From Prevotella sp. (GTDB lineage Bacteria; Bacteroidota; Bacteroidia; Bacteroidales; Bacteroidaceae): DNA of 46,247 nt. The stretch's first letter is position 1. Every line of letters begins with the position of its first letter. Location: positions 1 through 46,247 of the forward strand of contig JAFRPY010000032.1 in assembly GCA_017428925.1 (NCBI GenBank), in the 5' to 3' direction. Both the position numbers and the translations under genes were made by a program. The notes below the pieces were generated by a model, which made no database searches, was not told where the DNA came from, and saw nothing but the letters and a program-made list of their open reading frames with translations. This document shows, in pieces, positions 18,415 through 27,112 of the stretch.

Positions 18415-19135
18415 TTTTCTTCACATACAAACCATGCAACTTCCTTGTCATTTCCCTGTAGCCAATCGTCTGCCCATCAACGTCACGCCGAATACGGGGC
18501 ATCACCTCCAGCGACATCCGGCCAGGATGCAGGTGCCATGAAGTCTTAGGCAGTACTTGTCCAAAACCCTTGATAAAAACAGGAATGATATCCAGCCCGA
18601 TTTTTTCTGCCAGATAGAAAGCCCCGCGATGGAAACGCTGTATATGGCAATCGGGCGAACGCGTACCCTCTGGGAAAATCACTACCGAATAGCCCTTGCC
18701 CACTTTCTCTTCCACGACGGTCGCCATATTTTCGGTGTCGGAAATGGGGAAATAGTCGGCATAGCGTATCACAATACCATAAAAAGGATTATGCCATACC
18801 CAACCCTTCGTAAGAATAATCAACTTTGGCGTCAGCATAATGATGGCCATTAGGTCCAGATGCGACTGATGGTTGCTGACAATCACCGCCGGCTTCTCGA
18901 ACGTCTCCCCCACCGTATTGTCGTAAGTGAACGTTGTTCCCGGAATATGGTTGACCACAAACCTTGCCCTTCGCTGCAGCAGCCGGTGGTACTTCAGTTT
19001 GTTCTCGTCAGTGGCTCCACATAGTGTAATCATAAGGAATCCGCGAACCGTCAGTTCTATGGCAAGGCATAGAAAAAAACAAAAGGAGTAAACGGTATAG
19101 GCGGCCTGACGGATCAAATAGAGAATTCGTTTCAT
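18386..19135 (-). CDS. PlsC-like 1-acyl-glycerol-3-phosphate acyltransferase
   Basis: A membrane anchor (LIRQAAYTVYSFCFFLCLAI) precedes motif I VIVSNHQSHLDLMAII, an intact HX4D. Motif III, VIFPEGTRSPD, follows. The protein has 249 residues. I chose the ATG at 19135 because it overlaps the stop of the glycosyltransferase in an ATGA junction. An earlier ATG at 19201 lies inside that gene. Unlike the degenerate PlsC-like domain fused to the exporter, this one keeps all catalytic residues. It would acylate a lipid acceptor in the polyene pathway. Confidence 0.85.
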   Translation of the reverse strand: MKRILYLIRQAAYTVYSFCFFLCLAIELTVRGFLMITLCGATDENKLKYHRLLQRRARFVVNHIPGTTFTYDNTVGETFEKPAVIVSNHQSHLDLMAIIMLTPKLIILTKGWVWHNPFYGIVIRYADYFPISDTENMATVVEEKVGKGYSVVIFPEGTRSPDCHIQRFHRGAFYLAEKIGLDIIPVFIKGFGQVLPKTSWHLHPGRMSLEVMPRIRRDVDGQTIGYREMTRKLHGLYVKKNDEEVCSHR

Positions 19136-19890
19136 GAAAAAAAGCGCTTGACAGCTCGTAATGCCATACGGGGATAACCATAGACCAAGGCGGCAATGCA
19201 CAACAGGGTGTTAAGGATGCTGATGCGCACAAAATCGTAGATTGGACGGAAATGGCTTACGCGTTCATCGGCTGGAGGATAATATACCCTTACGGGAACA
19301 GAAATTATTGGAGTGCCTGCCCATGCGGCAAACACCAACAGTTCCAACTCTGCCTCGTAACGGAAAGTGATGAAACGCAGCCCCCGCAATGCACTTATCG
19401 GATAGAGCCGGAAACCACTTTGCGTGTCCTGTAGGTTGATGCCTGTCTGCAAACGGAACCAAAAATTGGAGAACTTATTGGCAAAGGTGTTCCCCCTCGG
19501 CATATTCTCTTCGGTCAGGTTACGCGCTCCTACGACAATCGTGTCCGTATGGTTGTCCAATTCTTTAATGAAGACAGGAATATCATCGGCAAAATGTTGA
19601 CCGTCGGCATCAATAGTAATGACATGGGTAAACCCCATCTCCTTCGCCTTGCGGAACCCTGCCACCAACGCATGCCCCTTGCCACGGTTGGGCTGATAGG
19701 AGACGATGGTGATGTGACTCGAGAGCGAACGGATCTCAGCGGATGTCCCGTCTGTGCAGCCGTCATCGACGACAATCACCTGGCTACAATACTTCAAAAC
19801 GTCGGTAATTACCTTACCAATCGTCCTAACATTATTGTAGGTAGGGATGATTACACACAACTGCCTGTTATCCGTCGTGGCTTCCATCAA
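19132..19890 (-). CDS. Family 2 glycosyltransferase (DPM1-like)
   Basis: The 252-residue GT-A protein has CVIIPTYNNVRTIGKVI, the nucleotide-binding VIVVDDGCTDGT, and VITIDADGQHFADDI with the DXD-like motif. A C-terminal hydrophobic stretch is present. It resembles dolichyl- or undecaprenyl-phosphate sugar transferases. ATGA overlaps couple it to the neighbours on both sides. It is the only glycosyltransferase of the cluster, so a sugar on the lipid anchor or carrier is likely. The small DMT transporter of the same operon could flip such a lipid-linked sugar. Confidence 0.87.
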   Translation of the reverse strand: MMEATTDNRQLCVIIPTYNNVRTIGKVITDVLKYCSQVIVVDDGCTDGTSAEIRSLSSHITIVSYQPNRGKGHALVAGFRKAKEMGFTHVITIDADGQHFADDIPVFIKELDNHTDTIVVGARNLTEENMPRGNTFANKFSNFWFRLQTGINLQDTQSGFRLYPISALRGLRFITFRYEAELELLVFAAWAGTPIISVPVRVYYPPADERVSHFRPIYDFVRISILNTLLCIAALVYGYPRMALRAVKRFFS

Positions 19891-20255
19891 TCGGCTACAC
19901 TATATTGCAATGACATTTTCACAAACTGCGTCTCGCCCCGCTCCACGCTCACACTGGTAGAGAGGCTGCCGTCGGCAAACTTTGTCTTGGTAAATACAAA
20001 CTCAGGTTCCTCGTTCGGGGCTACAAGGTTCTTGAACTTAATGTTCGAACCCTTGCGGAAAATAAGTTTCTTATTGTATTCCTGACTCAATATCTCGGTA
20101 GCCATCTGTAGCAGACAAACGCCTGGGGTGACGGGATTGCCCGGGAAATGTACCCGATAATAGTCGTGACCGGCATTCAACCGCGTACGACATCTGAAAC
20201 CGCCATCGACAGTCTCGGTCGATATAATATGGAAAAAGTCATTGATCAGTTTCAT
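19887..20255 (-). CDS. Hotdog dehydratase with His but no Glu (ApeI-like)
   Basis: This is a 122-residue FabA/FabZ-type hotdog protein. Its block HFPGNPVTPGVCLLQMATEI (around residues 36-55) aligns with the FabZ block HFPGxPVMPGVLxxEAM. The catalytic His is kept, but the position of the catalytic Glu is Gln. The second dehydratase of the cluster (26396-26815) has the opposite pattern. In studied aryl polyene systems ApeI and ApeP form a heterodimeric dehydratase, so these two probably share one active site. The gene overlaps both neighbours. Confidence 0.82.
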   Translation of the reverse strand: MKLINDFFHIISTETVDGGFRCRTRLNAGHDYYRVHFPGNPVTPGVCLLQMATEILSQEYNKKLIFRKGSNIKFKNLVAPNEEPEFVFTKTKFADGSLSTSVSVERGETQFVKMSLQYSVAD

Positions 20256-20706
20256 CGCTCACTGCAATAGGGGTAAACACGTAGTGTATTTTGTATTTGT
20301 CGTTATCGACTATGATTTCGCCGTTATCGGGGAAGGTTATCCTTTGTTTTTTCTCAGTGGTGTCCTTACCTTGAGGAATATGCCGAAAGGCAAAACCAAA
20401 ATCTTTCCGCAGCACTTTCTTGATATACCATTTGTCGAGCGGCTTCATTACATTGACCAGCCTGACCTTACCGCGATTTATCAAGAAATCAAAAGCCTTA
20501 ATCCCGAATTCGTTGACTATGGTTCCAGTCAGATTCCCATCAGGAGCGATGCTGACCATGCAGATACCCGTAAGTTCCTGCCCACGTGCCTGCATAAGGA
20601 ATGTATATTCGCTACTGACAATGGAGTCGTCCGCCACATCTTGGGCATGACAGGGCAACAAACAGAGTAGGGTCAGGAGGTTAATCAGTAGAAAACATCT
20701 TCTCAT
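20239..20706 (-). CDS. Periplasmic protein of unknown function
   Basis: The 155-residue protein starts with a signal peptide (MRRCFLLINLLTLLCLLPCHA, cleavage likely after HAQ). A small beta-rich domain follows, with TGTIVNEFGIKAFDF and DKYKIHYVFTPIAV. I placed the start at 20706, in preference to the ATG 12 bp upstream, because it puts Arg-Arg directly before the hydrophobic core. It overlaps the LolA-like gene by 26 bp. Its position after the LolA-like carrier suggests a role in moving or anchoring the product in the envelope. I do not recognise the family. Confidence 0.65.
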   Translation of the reverse strand: MRRCFLLINLLTLLCLLPCHAQDVADDSIVSSEYTFLMQARGQELTGICMVSIAPDGNLTGTIVNEFGIKAFDFLINRGKVRLVNVMKPLDKWYIKKVLRKDFGFAFRHIPQGKDTTEKKQRITFPDNGEIIVDNDKYKIHYVFTPIAVSDETDQ

Positions 20707-21313
20707 TGATGGGCACATTTAACTTCACTCCGGTGAGCCGGACCTGTGTGCTATCACCAGTCTTTTCCATCATGATGACGCTATCGACCATGGTCAGTGT
20801 GGGATTGAAGTGTATCTCTATGGTCTGATATATCTGTTTCAGTTCTTTCTTCTTAGGATACAGCTTGGCAAAATATCCTTTGTCGGACTTGTACAACTCG
20901 ACCTGAAAATCGGATGTCTTCTTGAGACCGCCTCCAGTAATGCTGTTAAGGATAATTCCCGTTATCTGGCGGAACATCTTGTTTTTCTGTACGTCGATGT
21001 CCTTTGTGGATTTTGCTGACTTGAGACGTACCTTATCGCCATTTAGGATGAAGATATAGTCGTAGGGGGAAGTGTATTGCCAGCGCAGTTTGTTATCTTT
21101 CTTGAAATACATGACACCCTTCGACATCATTTCCTTCTTAAGCAGTTTCATTCGCTTGGTCTGAGTAAAGTCACATTGCATGCTTGTGGTCGCAGCGGAT
21201 GACTTTTCGATTTTCTCCAATATCTGGTTCTGTTGCTGTGGGGTGAGCTTAGTCTGCCCCCATGACTGGAGCGCAACAATGGTGACCAGCATGACAAATA
21301 GTAATCTTCTCAT
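20681..21313 (-). CDS. LolA-like outer-membrane lipoprotein carrier
   Basis: The 210-residue protein has a signal peptide (MRRLLFVMLVTIVALQSWGQ) and a LolA-type fold, seen in MQCDFTQTKRMKLLKKEMMSK and KKDNKLRWQYTSPYDYIFIL. LolA-like proteins are regular members of aryl polyene clusters, where they are thought to carry the hydrophobic product across the periplasm to the outer membrane. Within this operon it would act after the MMPL exporter. It is followed by a second small periplasmic protein that may assist it. Confidence 0.85.
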   Translation of the reverse strand: MRRLLFVMLVTIVALQSWGQTKLTPQQQNQILEKIEKSSAATTSMQCDFTQTKRMKLLKKEMMSKGVMYFKKDNKLRWQYTSPYDYIFILNGDKVRLKSAKSTKDIDVQKNKMFRQITGIILNSITGGGLKKTSDFQVELYKSDKGYFAKLYPKKKELKQIYQTIEIHFNPTLTMVDSVIMMEKTGDSTQVRLTGVKLNVPINEKMFSTD

Positions 21314-21379
21314 AATTATATTAAGTTTTTAAGTTTATGAGTTAGGAGTTTCATTTCTCATTTTCTCCATTTCATTCTT

Positions 21380-21736
21380 TTACCGTGCGATAAGAACGCA
21401 GCCCGTCAGTATCAGGAACACGCCTATCCATCGCTGCAAGGGTATTTGCTCATGAAAAAAGATGATGGCAGCAAACATTCCCATCACATAGCTCAGGCTG
21501 ACCATCGGATAGGCCATGCTGAACGGGAAGTTCTTGACAATATACATCCACAGGATGGAACCCGCCGCAAAGCAGAGTCCGCAACAGACGAACTGCCAGT
21601 TGGTGAACAATCGCCGGAAATACTGCCACGAGAAAGAAAAATCCCCCACCTCAGTAAGTCCGTATTTCATAAGCACCTGCCCGCCTGTGAGCAATGCGCA
21701 TTGGATAAGCGATATGGGTAATAGCTTGAGCATCAT
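21380..21736 (-). CDS. Small four-helix DMT/EamA-type transporter
   Basis: The 118-residue integral membrane protein has four hydrophobic segments, as in SMR/EmrE and the ArnE/ArnF flippases. They run from LLPISLIQCALLTGGQVLMK through CCGLCFAAGSILWMYIV and MAYPMVSLSYVMGMFAAIIF to WIGVFLILTGCVLIA. I chose the ATG at 21736, which overlaps the stop of the chain-length-factor gene in an ATGA junction. Beside a GT2 enzyme, a flippase for a lipid-linked sugar is the most economical guess. A drug-export role cannot be excluded. Confidence 0.72.
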   Translation of the reverse strand: MMLKLLPISLIQCALLTGGQVLMKYGLTEVGDFSFSWQYFRRLFTNWQFVCCGLCFAAGSILWMYIVKNFPFSMAYPMVSLSYVMGMFAAIIFFHEQIPLQRWIGVFLILTGCVLIAR

Positions 21737-22770
21737 GGTTTCTTGAGCAAGACGAACGAATATTCGCGACCTCTGGTGATGTTGACAAAAAGTATATTCT
21801 GTAGTGCCTCGCACCAGAAAGTGTGCCGCGAGTCATACATAAACGAAGGTATCGTGCCGCGCTTCAGGCAGTGTGCTGCCGCATAGACTCCCAGTGCCGA
21901 CGAGGTATGGTTTTCTCCGAAGATGTGCTTGTAGTGCAAAAGCGGTTTGTCGGGGAAAAGTTCTTCAGCAAGTTCCAGATAGGGTTTGTCGTTATCGGCA
22001 TTTCCATTGACGCCTGTCATCACGGAAGAGATGTCTGCCCTCGACATATTTGCTTCACTAAGCAGTTTCTCAACCTGTGTCTTAAGCCTGTTGGCGTCTG
22101 GACGGTGCAGGATACAGATACCGGCCAACTCGCACAGATGGTCTGGTGCAACGTTGGTATTCAGCATCATCGACATGGTTGTCTCACTGCATGGAACCAT
22201 GCCGGGAACGCCTACATAGCCTGTTTTCCTGAGCAATTCGAAATAATTATCTACCATCTCATCATATCCTCCTACCAATGCCGTGGAAATCTTGCCTAAC
22301 TGCATCTGCATCCATGCGTCGAGCAGAGCTAAGTCGAAACTCAGGGCACCATGCGAGTAAGTGGTATTGTAACTGTGGTTCTTGCTATAGATGGACAGCG
22401 TGGAACCCACGGTATTGTGGGTGGACTGCATGAAATAGGTAGGGCTGAGCGTCTGCTCATCGTTCACAATCAGTGCATCGAGGAACCGTTCTGAATAGTC
22501 GAGACTGCCGAGACTGGTACCCGTGATAATGGCTTCGGGATTGGGCGTCTGGGTTTCGTCGAGTACTTTCAGCGTGGCTACCAATGCGCGTTTCATCAGG
22601 TTTCCCATTCGGCGCACGTCGTTAGGCGCAAGATAATCGCGAAAAGAGGGATTCACCGCCTTTACCAGAACGTCTTTGTAGTGGATGGGATCTTCCATCC
22701 ACTGCTCCGAAAGTGGCTGCTGGATGGAGATTTGCTCTGCCGCCTGTATGTAAATGCGTTTCCGTTGCAT
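21733..22770 (-). CDS. Chain-length-factor-like ketosynthase homologue (inactive KS)
   Basis: The protein of about 345 residues has the thiolase fold of a KS but lacks the catalytic residues. The nucleophile region reads TYSHGALSFDLALLD with no Cys, and both His positions are replaced. It directly follows an active KS, the classic KS-CLF pair that forms a heterodimer (ApeO-ApeC in aryl polyene synthesis). The start at 22770 follows the KS stop by one base. An alternative ATG at 22782 would overlap the KS stop. It probably sets the polyene chain length. Confidence 0.8.
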   Translation of the reverse strand: MQRKRIYIQAAEQISIQQPLSEQWMEDPIHYKDVLVKAVNPSFRDYLAPNDVRRMGNLMKRALVATLKVLDETQTPNPEAIITGTSLGSLDYSERFLDALIVNDEQTLSPTYFMQSTHNTVGSTLSIYSKNHSYNTTYSHGALSFDLALLDAWMQMQLGKISTALVGGYDEMVDNYFELLRKTGYVGVPGMVPCSETTMSMMLNTNVAPDHLCELAGICILHRPDANRLKTQVEKLLSEANMSRADISSVMTGVNGNADNDKPYLELAEELFPDKPLLHYKHIFGENHTSSALGVYAAAHCLKRGTIPSFMYDSRHTFWCEALQNILFVNITRGREYSFVLLKKP

Positions 22771-22771
22771 A

Positions 22772-23971
22772 TCAGGCTTCATATCTTGAAAGAATGATAG
22801 AGGAGTCGTTGCCACCAAATCCAAAGGCATTGCTCATCACATGACAGATTTCTACAGGCGAATGGCTGCCGACAACAGGAATGATTCCGTCTTCCATCGG
22901 CGTTTGCCAATTGATGTTGGGAGGCAAGAACTGATTGTTCATGGCGATAATACATATCACGGCCTCAACACTGCCTGAGGCACTGGTGGTGTGGCCCGTA
23001 AACGACTTGGTGCTTGAGACAAAGGGATATTCGCTGCCAAACACACGCTTCAGGGCCGTACTCTCTGACTGATCGTTATTAGGGGTACCCGTGCCATGAG
23101 CATTCACATACTGAATGTCGGCAGGTTTCAGACCTGCCATCTGCAAGGCCTCGGTCATAGCCAGAAAAGCACCCTCGCCATCGGGTGACGATGCGGTCTG
23201 GTGGAAGGCGTCGCAGGCATTGCCATAACCATCGAGGCGGCACAGCGGTTTAATGCCACGGCGACTGACGGAAGCTCCAGTTTCCATTACCAGATAGGCA
23301 GCCCCCTCTCCGAGATTCAACCCAGCACGATTGGCATCAAATGGACGGCATGGCTGGCGGTCGAGAATCATCAGCGTGTTAAAACCGTTCAGATGGAACT
23401 TCGACAAACTTTCTGCCCCACCCACAACAACGATTTCAGCAAGACCACAACGCAGCATGTTAGCACCGGTAATGATGGCATTGGTGGCCGACGAGCAGGC
23501 CGTGGAGATGGTGGACAAGAAGGCGAAATCGCCAAACTGACTGGCAATGAGCTGGGTACTTGTCCCACAATTATGGGTGGCGATAAGGGCATGTTGGAGG
23601 TCACAGCCCTCTTCCTGGGCATGGAACATTTCCCTGCGATCCATGCCACCTACTGTCGTAGCCGAGATAAATGAAACGGTCCTGAGGGCATCACCAGAAA
23701 GACGCGCTTCATCCAAAGCCTCACGAAGAGCCAATCTGCCGAGAAGTGCAGTGCGGGGAAAAGCAGGGTCGTCGGCAATGCCAAGCATCGCCGCCATTTC
23801 CGCATTGCTAAGCTGTACTTCTCCCACGGGAATGTCATGATGGCAGGAAGGAAGATATCTCATCTCACGAATCCCCGACTGACAGGCCTTCAGGGAATCG
23901 TAGGTGGACGCTTTACCTACACCAATGGCAGAAACGATGCCTGCACCCGTGATATATATCGGCTCAGTCAT
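22772..23971 (-). CDS. 3-oxoacyl-ACP synthase (KS partner of the CLF)
   Basis: The 399-residue FabF-type ketosynthase has an intact triad: Cys in STACSSATNAI (about 159), His in VNAHGTGTPNND, and His in KSFTGHTTSASGSVE. It ends in NAFGFGGNDSSIILSRYEA. It is followed immediately by the catalytically empty homologue. The pair would perform the iterative polyene elongation, taking malonyl units from the ACP encoded 14 bp upstream. Clear resemblance to the KS of KS-CLF pairs supports the call. Confidence 0.9.
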   Translation of the reverse strand: MTEPIYITGAGIVSAIGVGKASTYDSLKACQSGIREMRYLPSCHHDIPVGEVQLSNAEMAAMLGIADDPAFPRTALLGRLALREALDEARLSGDALRTVSFISATTVGGMDRREMFHAQEEGCDLQHALIATHNCGTSTQLIASQFGDFAFLSTISTACSSATNAIITGANMLRCGLAEIVVVGGAESLSKFHLNGFNTLMILDRQPCRPFDANRAGLNLGEGAAYLVMETGASVSRRGIKPLCRLDGYGNACDAFHQTASSPDGEGAFLAMTEALQMAGLKPADIQYVNAHGTGTPNNDQSESTALKRVFGSEYPFVSSTKSFTGHTTSASGSVEAVICIIAMNNQFLPPNINWQTPMEDGIIPVVGSHSPVEICHVMSNAFGFGGNDSSIILSRYEA

Positions 23972-23985
23972 GGACTACAGTCGGG

Positions 23986-24243
23986 TTATTTTGTGCGGTT
24001 CGCGGCAATGAACTCTGCCATCACATTGACCGACTTAAACACTTCCTTGCTTTTGGTCGGGTCTTGCAACTTAATGCCGTACTTCTTTTCAATAAGTACA
24101 ATCAGTTCCAAAGCATCAATTGAATCAAGGCCAAGGCCGCTTCCAAACAACGGGGCATCGGCATCAATATCATCGGGAGTGATGTCCTCCAGATTCAGTG
24201 CTTCGATAATCTCACTTTTCAATTCATTTACAAGTTCTTCCAT
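23986..24243 (-). CDS. Acyl carrier protein
   Basis: The 85-residue ACP has the 4'-phosphopantetheine attachment serine in GLGLDSIDALELIVLIEKK (around residue 40). It lies between two ketosynthase genes with gaps of 6 and 14 bp, so it is probably the main extension carrier for both. Confidence 0.92.
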   Translation of the reverse strand: MEELVNELKSEIIEALNLEDITPDDIDADAPLFGSGLGLDSIDALELIVLIEKKYGIKLQDPTKSKEVFKSVNVMAEFIAANRTK

Positions 24244-24249
24244 ATTCTT

Positions 24250-25953
24250 TTATGATAATTGGTTTTCAACAATATATAAATCTGCTTCATAATTTGTATC
24301 ATTCTGATAGTCAAGCCATCCGCCCAATACACTTTTGGTGGTAGCATCTCTGAAGGAGGCACTGATGACCTGATAAATTAGGTCATCGTCTTTTTCTGGC
24401 AAGACGTAAAATGACGTTTCACCCTGATAATGGTTGCGAATAGAGATCTCGCCAGCCACAATATTGGGTAAGGTATAGACGAAGGCCGAAGGACTGGGAT
24501 AAAAATCCTCAGGGTTCTGAATGGACGCCTGATAGGCCTTGTCTGCCTGGATGGATGACGAATGGTTGAACAGGACAACAGCCCTGTCCTCGCACGGAGT
24601 ATCGCCATGACTCTCGTCTGTCTTCAGCAACAGTTCGGAAGCGACAAAACCCAGACGTGACAAACTGTCCATCTTATAGAATTTGGGATAGTTGTTGATG
24701 TAGCGTTTATAGATGTTTGTCAGCATGGACTTTCCTTCTCCCTCAAACGCCAATTCCTTACCATCGACAAGCAACTGGGTCGGGGTTATCCTGATGTGGT
24801 GACGATGAACCAAACTGGGTAAGGACTTGCGCTCATCCCGAGGTTGCGCATCCTTGGAAACAAGGACGGCAGCATTGCATCCGCCAAAACCGGAAATCAT
24901 CTTGATAAAACTCTGGCGGTCAGTGGGACTGTTCTGCGACGAAACCTTGATTTGTCCAGATACACCAATCTCCGTGAGACCACGGGTTCCCAGAATGTTA
25001 TGGTCGTCGATGGATGCCATGGACAGAATAGTTTCGAGGATGCCTGCTGCACCAAGAGTATGGCCATAATAACCTTTCAACGCATTCACAGGAACATCCT
25101 GCAGCCCTGCCCTCTCAATGGCAATCGACTCCATCTGATCGTTGAACAGTGTTGCCGTACCATGGGCATTGACAAACGCAAGCTTTTCGACATCTCCTTC
25201 ACGGGTGATGGCATTAATGGTCAGCCGCGCACCTTCTCCGTTCTTCGAAGGGGAGCTGATGTGGAAGGCATCATTCCGGACGGCACCGCTTTCCATAACC
25301 CAGCCATCAGCCTGCGGTTGGCGTGAAAAGACGATGGTAGCCGCAGCTTCTCCGAGATTGAGTCCCAGACGCTCGATGTCAAAAGGCCGGCATTCGTTTG
25401 CAGATACGGCCTTCAATGACTGGAAACCAGAAATCGTAAACTGGTTCTGGGTGTCGGCACCACAGACAACGGCATAGTCATACGCCCCTGCCTCCAAAAG
25501 CCTGAGGGCAAGCACCATGGCCGAAACGCCTGATATGCAGGCATTGCAGACGGTGATGGGGGTAGTGGTGATGCCGAGTCGCTGGGCGACATGTTGGGCT
25601 GCCGTACACGGATAGAGAATCGAATCGTCGGGAAGATTGCCGGAAATCAGTTCGATGTTTCCTTTTGTGGTACTCAGAATGAAGACAACGTTCGGCGCAG
25701 TGGCGTCGATGCCCGACGACTGGATAGCCTTACGGGCCGAGGCATAGGCGAGCGACTCGAAACGGGTGAGTCCGTCAAGGGCCAGCTGGCGGTTCTGCTC
25801 TTCGGTTAAGAGAGACGCCGTGAAAGGCTCGGGAATACCGGAATAACTTTCATATCGGCAAAGCCTGGTGCGGCCGGCTTTTACGGCTGCATAGTTTTGC
25901 TGGGTTGTCTCACCCAACGGTGACAGTATGTTATCGCTTATCCTATATATCAT
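24250..25953 (-). CDS. Ketosynthase with C-terminal thiolase-like extension
   Basis: The first about 370 residues form a complete KS: Cys in TVCNACISGVSAM (about 139), His in VNAHGTATLFND, and His in LKGYYGHTLGAAGILE. The remaining about 190 residues resemble the ketoacyl-synthase-like half domain known from aryl polyene clusters (PF13723 type): PKFYKMDSLSRLGFVASELL, AVVLFNHSSSIQ and VYTLPNIVAGEISIRNHY. The fused half has no catalytic Cys. This is the largest KS of the cluster, at 567 residues against about 400 normally. It may do the first condensation on the starter, or pair with itself as a built-in KS-CLF. Confidence 0.82.
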   Translation of the reverse strand: MIYRISDNILSPLGETTQQNYAAVKAGRTRLCRYESYSGIPEPFTASLLTEEQNRQLALDGLTRFESLAYASARKAIQSSGIDATAPNVVFILSTTKGNIELISGNLPDDSILYPCTAAQHVAQRLGITTTPITVCNACISGVSAMVLALRLLEAGAYDYAVVCGADTQNQFTISGFQSLKAVSANECRPFDIERLGLNLGEAAATIVFSRQPQADGWVMESGAVRNDAFHISSPSKNGEGARLTINAITREGDVEKLAFVNAHGTATLFNDQMESIAIERAGLQDVPVNALKGYYGHTLGAAGILETILSMASIDDHNILGTRGLTEIGVSGQIKVSSQNSPTDRQSFIKMISGFGGCNAAVLVSKDAQPRDERKSLPSLVHRHHIRITPTQLLVDGKELAFEGEGKSMLTNIYKRYINNYPKFYKMDSLSRLGFVASELLLKTDESHGDTPCEDRAVVLFNHSSSIQADKAYQASIQNPEDFYPSPSAFVYTLPNIVAGEISIRNHYQGETSFYVLPEKDDDLIYQVISASFRDATTKSVLGGWLDYQNDTNYEADLYIVENQLS

Positions 25954-25970
25954 TTTCGCTTTGCCTTACG

Positions 25971-26396
25971 TTAAATGATGTCCCACTTGCGCTTCCATTC
26001 CTCATAGAATTCGGGATTCTCCCATATCAGCTGATATTGGGTATCCATAAAAACCTGAATGGAATGGCCTGTAACGAACACACCCTCACCGTTGGTTCCG
26101 CGAATCTCGTAGTCGAAGACTATTTTTGCAGCCTCCGTAGGCCGGTAGGTAATGGTTATCTCAGGTTCCATACCATATTTCAGCGGTTGCCTATACTGGA
26201 AAGACAAATCCACGATAGGGGCATAGAATCCGTTCTGCTCGAACAGCTGGTAGCTTAATCCGAAATCCTTTCCGAACTGTTCGCGCGCATCTTCGAAATA
26301 CTTGGCATAGGCACCATGCCAAACCACTCGCATGGCGTCTATCTCGCTGAAGCGTATCTTAAAGCGCAGTGTGGATTGGAGAACGGCAGCTGTCAT
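25971..26396 (-). CDS. Acyl-CoA/ACP thioesterase (4HBT hotdog)
   Basis: The 141-residue hotdog thioesterase has the block FSEIDAMRVVWHGAYAKYFE, matching the 4HBT/YbgC signature with the catalytic Asp, then DAREQFGKDFG. It overlaps the dehydratase stop in an ATGA junction. Such thioesterases are standard members of aryl polyene clusters and probably release or edit ACP-bound chains. The natural thioester is not evident. Confidence 0.86.
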   Translation of the reverse strand: MTAAVLQSTLRFKIRFSEIDAMRVVWHGAYAKYFEDAREQFGKDFGLSYQLFEQNGFYAPIVDLSFQYRQPLKYGMEPEITITYRPTEAAKIVFDYEIRGTNGEGVFVTGHSIQVFMDTQYQLIWENPEFYEEWKRKWDII

Positions 26397-26815
26397 CAGT
26401 CGGTAAGGGCTATTTTCATGCGGGCCTCGGCAATGACTTCGTCGCCAATTCGTGTAGTTACTTCTGCCAGTGTCAGATTGAAGACTTCTTCCATGACATG
26501 GACATGGGTGGAGAGGACTTCACCCTGGCGGGGCTGACGGTAGACGGTACAATTGCGGATGTCGCCAATATAACCTATCTTTATGGACTCGTTGCCCATC
26601 ATGCTGATACAACCCATACGGGCAGCACACGACTGGGCCATGTTCTCGATGATACCTGCCGGCGAAAATAGCATATCGTCGAGGAAGATGTTGTCTTCAC
26701 GAATCGTGAATTCTGCCACGGCGTCGGTTTCATCACAGCTGACAATTCGGTCAACCATGACGAATGGCGGACGCTGGGGAATGAGGTCGGTTATGGGAAC
26801 ATCCTTGAAATCCAT
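26396..26815 (-). CDS. Hotdog dehydratase with Glu but no His (ApeP-like)
   Basis: The 139-residue protein opens with the family block ITDLIPQRPPFVMVDRIVSC. At the catalytic helix it reads MLFSPAGIIENMAQSCAARM. The Glu of the FabZ block is present (IIEN), but the HFP loop carrying the catalytic His is missing. This complements the dehydratase at 19887-20255, which has His without Glu. The two probably assemble one heterodimeric dehydratase, as for ApeI and ApeP. It overlaps the thioesterase gene. Confidence 0.83.
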   Translation of the reverse strand: MDFKDVPITDLIPQRPPFVMVDRIVSCDETDAVAEFTIREDNIFLDDMLFSPAGIIENMAQSCAARMGCISMMGNESIKIGYIGDIRNCTVYRQPRQGEVLSTHVHVMEEVFNLTLAEVTTRIGDEVIAEARMKIALTD

Positions 26816-26822
26816 GACGGCG

Positions 26823-27065
26823 TTATCCTACCTTGGATTCAATATAATCATAGAACTGGGAAAGGGTCTTTACATTGGCCATCTCCTGGGGAACAATCTT
26901 GAAACCGAAATTCTTCTCGACAATGACAACGATGTCTACATAGTCGAGACTGTCGATGCCCATATCTTCTTTCAACCTGGCTTCAGGGAAGATGTTTTCC
27001 TCTTCAATTTCCAGATCATCAATAAGAAAATCCCTTACTTTCTGTTCAATTTCTGTTCTTGTCAT
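26823..27065 (-). CDS. Acyl carrier protein
   Basis: The 80-residue ACP has the attachment serine in DMGIDSLDYVDIVVIVEKN (around residue 38). It lies between an LpxL-like acyltransferase and the dehydratase, with small gaps, in the same operon. With three ACPs in the cluster, separate starter, extension and transfer carriers are likely. Confidence 0.92.
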   Translation of the reverse strand: MTRTEIEQKVRDFLIDDLEIEEENIFPEARLKEDMGIDSLDYVDIVVIVEKNFGFKIVPQEMANVKTLSQFYDYIESKVG

Positions 27066-27112
27066 CTTGCAAAATTTTAAATTTGTTACTAAATATGATT
27101 TTGGGTGTTGGG

